Shown here: one piece after another, positions 1 through 5,298 of the stretch
Layout: each line of letters begins with the position of its first letter
How positions within the stretch are numbered: the stretch's first letter is position 1
NCBI GenBank assembly: GCA_003133505.1
Contig: PKXT01000147.1
Location: 3,970-12,036, forward strand
Direction: 5' to 3'
DNA: 8,067 bases
Source: Acidobacteriota bacterium
Lineage (GTDB): Bacteria; Acidobacteriota; Terriglobia; Acidiferrales; UBA7541
Notes under the pieces: model-generated
Databases searched by the model: none
Told to the model about the DNA's origin: nothing
What the model saw: only the letters and a program-made list of their open reading frames with translations
Position numbers and translations under genes: made by a program

Positions 1-291
1 CAGTTCATGGTGCAGGGAGCGTGGGGCGTGGTGCCAGCGCACCTCAACGAACTCTCCCCGAATGGGATGCGCGGATTTTTGCCGGGCTTTGCTTATCAGC
101 TCGGAGCGCTGCTGGCCTCGGGCAGCGCGTATATTGAAGCGCGGTTGGCCCATCATTTCACGTATGCACAGGCGATGAGCATGTTCGCCGGCGCCGCGTT
201 ACTAATGGCCATGCTAGTGATTGGACTGGGACCGGAAGCGCACCAGGTATCATTTCGCAAAGGCGGTCCTGGCAAACCGCGTTTTACCTAG
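1..291 (+). CDS. MFS transporter, C-terminal fragment (5' end outside window)
   Basis: This is the end of a membrane carrier whose reading frame is open through base 1, so the start lies upstream. The 96 visible residues contain two hydrophobic stretches. The first (about residues 22-40) follows the loop NELSPNGMRG, which resembles the cytoplasmic loop between late helices in sugar- and organic-acid-type major facilitator carriers, where a conserved Arg-Gly precedes the next helix. The second (about residues 56-75) is the likely last helix. A short polar tail (GPEAHQVSFRKGG) follows and ends at TAG. The inferred role is proton-coupled uptake or efflux of a small solute across the inner membrane. 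The substrate cannot be read from this fragment. The next gene is 239 bases away and probably has its own promoter. Confidence 0.8.
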   Translation, partial: QFMVQGAWGVVPAHLNELSPNGMRGFLPGFAYQLGALLASGSAYIEARLAHHFTYAQAMSMFAGAALLMAMLVIGLGPEAHQVSFRKGGPGKPRFT

Positions 292-520
292 CTATTTTTG
301 GGCAAGCCAATCCTCGCGAAGCATTCGGGTGTATTTTCGCAATGCGCCAAAATGCGCGATGCCAGCCGTTCCGTGGCGCCAGAGGAACATTGGTGGGCGC
401 CGTTACGGATTCCACCATGCATCGCCGCCAAAATTCGGGACTTGCGGCAAGAGCCTGACCGGTGCAATCTAAATTAAGGTAGAGTAAGGCCGAAAGATTT
501 TGGCACGATTGACGCAAGAC

Positions 521-525
521 AGGAG
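521..525 (+). promoter_or_regulatory. Ribosome binding site of the transketolase gene
   Basis: AGGAG lies five bases before the ATG at 531, which supports that start. The 239 bases upstream (292-530) hold no credible gene. The best promoter I can find there is poor: CTGACC at 455-460 with TAGAGT at 480-485, a 19-base spacer. I therefore do not annotate one. Confidence 0.8.
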
Positions 526-530
526 CGGGT

Positions 531-2402
531 ATGACGGTTACGACGCAGCAAGACGTAAAGCCAGAATCCGTAGCGGAAGTGAAGGAAAAGGCGCGGCTGC
601 TGGGCGATTATTCGATGATGGCGACCACTGCGGCCGGTTCGGGACATCCGACATCGTGCCTTTCGGCGGCGGCGCTGGTGGCGGGCGTGTTCTTTCACGC
701 CATGAAGTTTGACCCCAAGGACCCAAATTCAACGAAGAACGACCGGTTTGTGCTCTCCAAGGGACATGCGGCGCCGCTGCTTTATGCCGCGCTGGCCGAA
801 GCAGGCGTGTTTCCCATTTCACGGCTGATGACGCTCCGTCAATTTTCGAGTGAACTGGAAGGGCACCCCACTCCACGAGTTCCCGGCGTGGACGCCGCCG
901 CTGGATCTCTCGGGCAGGGACTCTCGGTGGCCGCCGGGTTGGCCATCAGCGCGAAGAAAGATAATTCGGGGACGCGTGTTTACGTCCTGCTGGGTGATGG
1001 AGAATTGGCTGAGGGGCAGGTTTGGGAGGCGGCGGCTTTTACCTCCTTTTACAACCTCGATAATGTGACCTTGCTAGCGGACATCAACGCGCTGGGCCAA
1101 AGCGACCGCACGATGTATCAGCACGATATGGACATTTATCGCCGCAAATTCGAATCCGAAGGCTGGGATGCGCAGGTGATTGACGGCCACGATGTGCCGG
1201 CAGTGCTGGCCGCTCTGGACCGCGCGCGCGCTACAAAGGGCAAGCCTCAGGCGATTATTGCCCGGACCATCAAGGGCCATGGTGTCAGCTTCCTGGCGGA
1301 TAAGGATCACTGGCACGGCAAGACACTTTCCAAAGATCAGTTGAAGCAAGCCCTGGCGGAGATGGGTCCAGCGCCTGAGATTCCGCCGGATCCGGGAGTT
1401 TCCTACGAACGCCATCCGTTGCCAGTGCCGCCAGGATTTCCGGATCCGGAACCGCCCGCTTACGCCATTGGCGCGGAAATGGCCACGCGCGAAGCGTATG
1501 GCTACGCGCTGAAAAAACTGGCAGCGGTAAATCCAAATCTGATGGCCCTTTCCGGCGACGTAAAAAATTCCACCTACTCGGAAATTTTTGGGGATGCCTA
1601 TCCGGACCGCTTTTTCCAGGCCTACATTGCCGAGCAAAACATGGTGAGCGTGGGAGTGGGTCTGGCGGCGCGCGGCGAAGTGCCCTTTGTGGATACCTTC
1701 GCCTGTTTCCTTTCGCGCGCCTACGACCAGGTACGCATGGCCTCGATCAGCCGCAGTAACCTGAACATTTGCGGCTCCCATTGCGGCGTTTCGATCGGCC
1801 AGGATGGGCCATCACAGATGGCCCTCGAAGATATGGCCATGTTCCGCGCCATACATGGCGCGGCCGTTTTGTATCCCGCGGATGCTGTCTGCACCGAACG
1901 GCTGGTGGAAAGCATGGCGCGACGGCCGGGAATTTGTTATCTGCGAACCTCGCGCCCCAAAACGGCGGTGATTTATTCGGCAACCGAGAAATTCGCGATC
2001 CCGGGATTCAAGGTCGTTCGCCAAAGCGACAAGGATCAAGCCGTCGTTATCGGCGCGGGAATTACGTTATACGAGGCGCTGAAGGCCTACGATCAATTGA
2101 AGGCGGCGGGAGTTACAGTCCGCGTGATTGACCTTTACTGCGTGAAGCCGATTGATGGCGCGGCGCTCGGCGCGGAAGTGAAAGCTGCCGGCGGGGTAAT
2201 GATTGCGGTGGAGGATCATTATCCTGAAGGCGGATTGGGCGAGGCGGCGATCACCGCCCTCGTAACTGAAGGGACCATGCCCCGCAAAGTGAAGCATCTT
2301 GCGGTAACAGGCATGCCACATTCCGGCGAGCCGGACGAGCTGATTGAAGCCTTTGGCATCTCGGCGCGGCATATTGTGGAAGCCGTTCGCGCGAGCCTGT
2401 AA
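531..2402 (+). CDS. tkt: Transketolase (short, animal-type)
   Basis: Transketolase moves two-carbon units between sugar phosphates in the non-oxidative pentose phosphate pathway, using thiamine diphosphate and a divalent metal in the cytoplasm. All three domains are present in 623 residues. The N-terminal ThDP domain has GSGHPTS (H39), SKGHA (H79), GSLGQGL (125-131), the metal/diphosphate motif GDGE (155-158) with N186, and WHGK (261-264). A proline-rich linker spans about 278-312. The Pyr domain (about 313-475) contains AEQN with the expected catalytic glutamate E368, and GSHCGVSIGQDGPSQMALED. A C-terminal transketolase domain follows (about 490-623). Motifs such as TTAAGSGHPTSC and IAEQNMVSVGVG match animal transketolase much better than the roughly 660-residue E. 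coli TktA type, and the length equals that of human TKT (from memory). The start is supported by AGGAG five bases upstream. No pathway partner gene is adjacent. Confidence 0.96.
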   Translation: MTVTTQQDVKPESVAEVKEKARLLGDYSMMATTAAGSGHPTSCLSAAALVAGVFFHAMKFDPKDPNSTKNDRFVLSKGHAAPLLYAALAEAGVFPISRLMTLRQFSSELEGHPTPRVPGVDAAAGSLGQGLSVAAGLAISAKKDNSGTRVYVLLGDGELAEGQVWEAAAFTSFYNLDNVTLLADINALGQSDRTMYQHDMDIYRRKFESEGWDAQVIDGHDVPAVLAALDRARATKGKPQAIIARTIKGHGVSFLADKDHWHGKTLSKDQLKQALAEMGPAPEIPPDPGVSYERHPLPVPPGFPDPEPPAYAIGAEMATREAYGYALKKLAAVNPNLMALSGDVKNSTYSEIFGDAYPDRFFQAYIAEQNMVSVGVGLAARGEVPFVDTFACFLSRAYDQVRMASISRSNLNICGSHCGVSIGQDGPSQMALEDMAMFRAIHGAAVLYPADAVCTERLVESMARRPGICYLRTSRPKTAVIYSATEKFAIPGFKVVRQSDKDQAVVIGAGITLYEALKAYDQLKAAGVTVRVIDLYCVKPIDGAALGAEVKAAGGVMIAVEDHYPEGGLGEAAITALVTEGTMPRKVKHLAVTGMPHSGEPDELIEAFGISARHIVEAVRASL

Positions 2403-2422
2403 TTCCTGACATTCGCATCGAG

Positions 2423-2461
2423 GCGTAAACCGGTGATTGGTCCGGCTCCACGCTAAGTTTT
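2423..2461 (+). terminator. Possible weak terminator after transketolase
   Basis: Twenty-one bases after the tkt stop there is a nested inverted repeat: GCGT (2423-2426) with ACGC (2450-2453), and inside it CCGG (2430-2433) with CCGG (2442-2445). TAAGTTTT follows. The stem is short and interrupted and the T run has only four bases, so this would be a weak intrinsic terminator at best. Confidence 0.25.
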
Positions 2462-2521
2462 CGCTCTGTGTTATTGTGAATTCGCTAGCTGCTGAACAAG
2501 TGAAGGCGCTAACCCTTACAA

Positions 2522-2797
2522 ATGGCCGAAAAAATAATTCTCGTGGGGATTGTGCCGGAAGCGGTGGTTCTCGAATCTGGCGAGCAGGCACTTTGGTTTT
2601 CCAACGCCGGCACTCTGCGAATTGAGTTTGATGCGAACCGGTCGCCCTTTTCCTCCAACATCTTCCAGGCGCCGACGGGGATTCAAGTGGAAAGCGGTCC
2701 GGTGCGGGCAGGGATGAACCCGGGATCGTACCGCTACAAATTATTCCTCAACGACATGGCGGTGGGCCATGGCGAAATCATCGTGCGGGGAAAGTAA
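2522..2797 (+). CDS. Small beta-rich protein of unknown function, cupredoxin-like pattern
   Basis: I do not recognise a named family. The 91-residue product has no signal peptide or membrane helix. It shows alternating beta-strand segments: about 4-10, 14-18, 22-28, 31-37, 53-58, 69-77 and 84-89. The ending, with PGSYRYKLFLND (67-78) then GHGEIIV (82-88), resembles the last strands of a cupredoxin or other small Greek-key sandwich, where a PG-x-Y turn leads into the closing strand. There is no cysteine at all, and the histidine of GHGE is not set in a type-1 copper loop, so copper binding is unlikely. The ATG is the first start possible, because an in-frame TAA lies at 2510-2512. The nearest SD-like sequence, GAAGG (2502-2506), is 15 bases away, so initiation may be weak. 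The gene stands alone between tkt and the convergent isomerase gene. Confidence 0.7.
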   Translation: MAEKIILVGIVPEAVVLESGEQALWFSNAGTLRIEFDANRSPFSSNIFQAPTGIQVESGPVRAGMNPGSYRYKLFLNDMAVGHGEIIVRGK

Positions 2798-2884
2798 CGA
2801 TACCACCAGCCGGTGATGGCGGCAGTTTACCGGAAGTTCCTCCTTCCAATTAACCGGATACCCCAACGCACATGGAGATTGCAC

Positions 2885-2905
2885 GCAGTATTAGGCGCTA
2901 ATTGC
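2885..2905. repeat. Inverted repeat between convergent genes
   Basis: ATTAG (2890-2894) and CTAAT (2898-2902) form a perfect five-base inverted repeat around GCG. GCA (2885-2887) and TGC (2903-2905) can extend the stem across a two-base bulge. It lies just beyond the stop of the minus-strand isomerase gene, in the 116-base gap between convergent genes, where a bidirectional transcription end might be expected. Neither side has a T run, so a terminator role is only a suggestion. Confidence 0.25.
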
Positions 2906-2913
2906 CGAAGACG

Positions 2914-4836
2914 CTATGAGGGATGGGTCAGTTTGTTCAGCGCTTCCTGGTTGATGGTGATTTTTCCTTCCTGCTTCAGGCGGTCGGTCAAGGCCTCGCG
3001 AAAGGCGGCGAAAGCCATGGATTGCTTGGCGGTCATGAGAGCCTGCTCGATAGCCTTGCGCTGGGTCCCCAAATCCTGAGGATTGGGCATCTGATGGTCG
3101 GTCACTTTATAAACGATCCAGTTGCCGGTGACCAATGTTGGGCCGCCTACCTGACCTGTTTGCAAATGGAAGGCGCCCGCGATGTTCTTGCCCGTACCGA
3201 CGCCATTGACCGAATCGTTGAGCGCGAACAAATCCGTGGATTTCACTTCCAGACCCAGAGCTTTCGCGGCATCGGCCAATGATGCGCCCCCTCGCACGCG
3301 GGTGGCCAATTCCTGTGATTCTGTACGAGCCAACTCAACAGATTTCTGATCGCGATAATCCTTGAGAACTTTGTCACGCACTTCAGCCAGCGTGGCTGGG
3401 TGGGCGGGCTGAACGTCCTTAAGGGTCAGAACGAGAATCCCCCGCTCCACGCGCATCGGCGAGCTTAACTCGCCGGGGCGGAGCCGCAGTAGGGTATCGT
3501 GCAACTCGGGGGAGCTACCAAAAATTCCCACAGGCTGGGTGGCGTCAGCGGGCGGGGTATCGCCGGTAGTCATGCCAAATTGCTTGGCAATGTCGTCGAG
3601 TTTGCGTTTGGAAGACTGGCGAATCGCGCTGGAAATTTTGGTAAAAAGATCGTCGGTGACCTGGGCGTCCTTCTGGTCGTTGAGGGCAGACAAAATCCCA
3701 AGGCGAACGTCATCAATCGGCTGGGTGTGGGCGGTTTCACGAGCAATCACCTTGATGATATGAAAACCGTACTGGGTCTTCACCAAGTCAGAAACCGAAC
3801 CAACGGGGATCGTAAAAGCGGCCTTTTCAAATTCTGGGACGGTTTGTCCCCGAACAATCCACCCCAAATCGCCGCCCTTGTCCTTGGTAGTGTCGTCGGA
3901 ATTCTTCTTGGCCAGATCCTCGAAATTCCCGCCGTGCTTGATCTGGCTTAAAACGTCTTCAGCCTTCTTGCGAATCTCGGCATCTTCGGCGTCTGTCTTC
4001 CCCACCGTCTTAAACAGAATGTGCTCCACGTGAGCGCGTTCAGGCACCTTGTACTCGTCCAAATGTTGGTTGTAATAGCTCTGTACGTCGGCCGGCGAAA
4101 CAGCGGCGAGCTGATGAAGGCGGCCCTGATCCAGCAGTGCGAAGTGAGCGGACCGCCGCTCGGGAATCTCGTACCTGGCCGCACTCTTTTGGAAAAACGC
4201 GGCAAGTTCCACGTCAGAGGGATTGATCCCGGCAGCCAAATCGGCTGGTTTCAAAAGAACGCAATCAAGCTTGATTTTTTCATTGCGGCGACGAAATTCA
4301 GCCTCAATCTCGGAAGGCTCGACGGTAACACCGTCGGTAACGAGCTGGCGAAACTTCTCCTCCACCAGGGAAGTACGAACCCAATCCTCGAACTGATCGA
4401 CGCTCATACCTGTGCGCTGCTGCACTTCCGCAGAGTACCGGTCCTTCCCCACCCATGTATCGCCAACAAATGCAGCGGGCAAAAGCTGCTTGATACGGTC
4501 GGCCTGCTCTTCCGGAGTAACTCGCAGACCCAGCCGTTGAGCCTCAAGGACCATGGCGTGTTCCAGGATCATTTGATCCACCACCTGCCCCATATAAAAG
4601 CGCTGCACCTCCGGCGGAAAATTCTGGCCGCGAGTCTGCTGTGCGAAATACTGCTGCGCTTCGGAGGCCGTAATATCCTGCCCGCCCACAACCGCAACGG
4701 TATCAGGCTTGCTGGCAAAAGAGCCGAGGGCGCCGGGCACCAGGGTGATGACCATAGCGAGACTGATGAGCCCAAGAACTACACCCATGGTTATTTTGAC
4801 GAAACGGCTGTTGCGATCCTGAAAATGCTTCAACAT
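2914..4836 (-). CDS. ppiD: PpiD/SurA-like membrane-anchored peptidyl-prolyl isomerase
   Basis: This is a periplasmic folding factor tethered to the inner membrane. The family catalyses prolyl cis-trans isomerisation and/or chaperones proteins leaving the Sec translocon. The 640 residues are close to the usual PpiD length. In order: a short basic cytoplasmic N-terminus (1-13), one membrane helix (about 14-36), a helical SurA-N/trigger-factor-like chaperone region (about 45-260), a parvulin domain (about 268-366) and a long C-terminal chaperone-like region (367-640). Parvulin signatures are VEHILFK (H272), NFEDLAKKNSDD (D315), GGDLGWIVRGQTVPEFEKAAF (321-341 overall, F336) and YGFHIIKV (H359). 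The histidines, the acidic residue and the phenylalanine expected in an active parvulin pocket are kept, so activity is plausible, unlike the reportedly inactive domain of E. coli PpiD. GAGGAG (4846-4851, complement) lies nine bases before the start. It is transcribed away from mreB. Confidence 0.92.
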   Translation of the reverse strand: MLKHFQDRNSRFVKITMGVVLGLISLAMVITLVPGALGSFASKPDTVAVVGGQDITASEAQQYFAQQTRGQNFPPEVQRFYMGQVVDQMILEHAMVLEAQRLGLRVTPEEQADRIKQLLPAAFVGDTWVGKDRYSAEVQQRTGMSVDQFEDWVRTSLVEEKFRQLVTDGVTVEPSEIEAEFRRRNEKIKLDCVLLKPADLAAGINPSDVELAAFFQKSAARYEIPERRSAHFALLDQGRLHQLAAVSPADVQSYYNQHLDEYKVPERAHVEHILFKTVGKTDAEDAEIRKKAEDVLSQIKHGGNFEDLAKKNSDDTTKDKGGDLGWIVRGQTVPEFEKAAFTIPVGSVSDLVKTQYGFHIIKVIARETAHTQPIDDVRLGILSALNDQKDAQVTDDLFTKISSAIRQSSKRKLDDIAKQFGMTTGDTPPADATQPVGIFGSSPELHDTLLRLRPGELSSPMRVERGILVLTLKDVQPAHPATLAEVRDKVLKDYRDQKSVELARTESQELATRVRGGASLADAAKALGLEVKSTDLFALNDSVNGVGTGKNIAGAFHLQTGQVGGPTLVTGNWIVYKVTDHQMPNPQDLGTQRKAIEQALMTAKQSMAFAAFREALTDRLKQEGKITINQEALNKLTHPS

Positions 4837-4845
4837 CCTACGATA

Positions 4846-4851
4846 CTCCTC
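4846..4851 (-). promoter_or_regulatory. Ribosome binding site of the PpiD-like gene
   Basis: On the minus strand this reads GAGGAG, nine bases before the ATG at 4836. It is strong and well spaced and fixes the start. Confidence 0.8.
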
Positions 4852-4871
4852 GGAAATAATTCGGAGATTAG

Positions 4872-4877
4872 ATTATA
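4872..4877 (-). promoter_or_regulatory. Candidate -10 element for the PpiD-like gene
   Basis: The complement reads TATAAT, a perfect sigma70 -10 hexamer inside an unusually AT-rich patch (4867-4880) of a GC-rich region. It would start a transcript near 4865 with a leader of about 28 bases. The matching -35 position (about 4895-4900, complement CAAGGG) is poor, so an activator or an alternative sigma factor may be involved. The call rests on the -10 alone. Confidence 0.5.
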
Positions 4878-4902
4878 TAACGGGAGCGCTTCATCCCTTG
4901 TA

Positions 4903-4931
4903 CCCAAATCGGGGACGCAAATCCCCTTGGG
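4903..4931. repeat. Inverted repeat upstream of the PpiD-like gene promoter
   Basis: CCCAA (4903-4907) pairs with TTGGG (4927-4931), and GGGG (4911-4914) with CCCC (4923-4926). The result is nine pairs with a three-base bulge and an eight-base loop. It begins just beyond the expected -35 position of the minus-strand promoter, so it could be a protein-binding site. No T run follows on either strand. Confidence 0.35.
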
Positions 4932-5029
4932 CGGCCATCTTAGCGCATCCTTCTGGACAAGTGATTCTACACCTTTTCGAGTGCCACGGGCGCGCGTCGG
5001 CCACCGGCGTCGGAGCGTTCACCTGGGGC

Positions 5030-5048
5030 GGTGAGCAATAAATTCACC
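5030..5048. repeat. Short inverted repeat upstream of the mreB promoter
   Basis: GGTGA (5030-5034) and TCACC (5044-5048) flank nine AT-rich bases, GCAATAAAT. The centre lies about 40 bases upstream of the -35 element at 5080. The spacing would suit a dimeric regulator. I recognise no known operator. A five-base arm can occur by chance. Confidence 0.25.
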
Positions 5049-5079
5049 CAAAATCGAGGAGGAACCGAACGTTGTCCGG

Positions 5080-5108
5080 TTGAAAGGGTTGCGAGCGTAT
5101 GTTAGATT
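5080..5108 (+). promoter_or_regulatory. Sigma70-type promoter of the mreBCD operon
   Basis: TTGAAA (5080-5085) and TAGATT (5103-5108) are separated by exactly 17 bases. They match the consensus at five of six and four of six positions. The predicted start of transcription is near 5115, giving an mreB leader of about 185-195 bases. This is the best promoter in the window and the only good one seen facing mreB. Confidence 0.6.
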
Positions 5109-5149
5109 CGCCAATCAGCGCATTCCTGATCGCCAAGCCTGAGCGCGGA

Positions 5150-5181
5150 TTCCCCATGGCTTCTTAAAGCCATACCGGGAA
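5150..5181 (+). repeat. Leader hairpin of mreB
   Basis: ATGGCTT (5156-5162) and AAGCCAT (5167-5173) pair perfectly around the loop CTTA. TTCCC (5150-5154) pairs with GGGAA (5177-5181) below a small internal loop (one base against three). No T run follows, so it is not an intrinsic terminator. Confidence 0.55.
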
Positions 5182-5207
5182 AGGGACGTGGAACCTGAAG
5201 CGGGTGC

Positions 5208-5225
5208 GGCGAATTCGCCCTAGGG
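5208..5225. repeat. Overlapping DNA palindromes in the mreB leader
   Basis: GGCGAATTCGCC (5208-5219) is a perfect 12-base palindrome. It overlaps by two bases a second perfect palindrome, CCCTAGGG (5218-5225). Such symmetry could serve a dimeric DNA-binding protein as a roadblock site downstream of the promoter, or be accidental. Confidence 0.35.
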
Positions 5226-5275
5226 ATTGTCCATGCGAAGCGGGAACGCCCTCTCGCGGATTTAGAGGACAATTC
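5224..5275 (+). repeat. Nested helix in the mreB leader with a competing pairing
   Basis: GGATTGTCC (5224-5232) pairs with GGACAATTC (5267-5275), nine pairs including one G-U. Inside are GCGA/TCGC (5235-5238/5254-5257) and GCG/CGC (5240-5242/5247-5249) closed by GGAA, a GNRA tetraloop. CCTCT (5250-5254) can instead pair with AGAGG (5264-5268), which would break both outer helices. Confidence 0.45.
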
Positions 5276-5289
5276 AGGAAGGTATTCCT
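5276..5289 (+). repeat. Hairpin just before the mreB start
   Basis: AGGAA (5276-5280) and TTCCT (5285-5289) pair perfectly around GGTA. The hairpin directly follows the 5224-5275 helix and hides the SD-like AGGAAGG, leaving GAGGAG at 5301-5306 as the exposed purine tract near the start. Confidence 0.45.
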
Positions 5290-5298
5290 AGAAGACAA

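Larger units (their letters stand above)
5109..5298 (+). promoter_or_regulatory. Long structured 5' leader of mreB
   Basis: There is no long gene between the predicted promoter and mreB, but the leader is rich in perfect inverted repeats: ATCAG/CTGAT (5114-5118/5126-5130), an interrupted 12-pair hairpin (5150-5181), a 12-base palindrome (5208-5219), a nested helix (5224-5275) and AGGAA/TTCCT (5276-5280/5285-5289). It also contains a 10-codon open frame (5233-5265). A control function is inferred. I do not recognise any known riboswitch or ribosomal-protein leader. Confidence 0.45.

Noticed and set aside
341..357. Direct repeat AATGCGC at 341-347 and 351-357 upstream of tkt
   Set aside because: Two seven-base copies ten bases apart can arise by chance. 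There is no third copy and no nearby promoter to support an operator.
1074..1781. Minus-strand open frame of 235 codons within transketolase
   Set aside because: It is fully antisense to a clearly conserved enzyme, and the Arg/His-rich product has no domain pattern.
2067..2591. Minus-strand open frame of 174 codons overlapping the end of tkt and the small gene
   Set aside because: It is antisense to two better-supported genes, its composition is unlike a real protein, and there is no SD.
2437..2625. Plus-strand 62-codon frame overlapping the small beta-rich gene
   Set aside because: It overlaps the better-patterned 2522-2797 gene in another frame and shows no domain.
4994..5013. Direct repeat GCGTCGG at 4994-5000 and 5007-5013
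   Set aside because: It is a GC-rich seven-base repeat in a GC-rich stretch with no further copies, probably chance.
4021..5034. Long plus-strand open frame of 337 codons
   Set aside because: It lies mostly antisense to the PpiD-like gene. Its product has no recognisable domain and it has no ribosome site. It is a shadow of the real minus-strand gene in GC-rich DNA.
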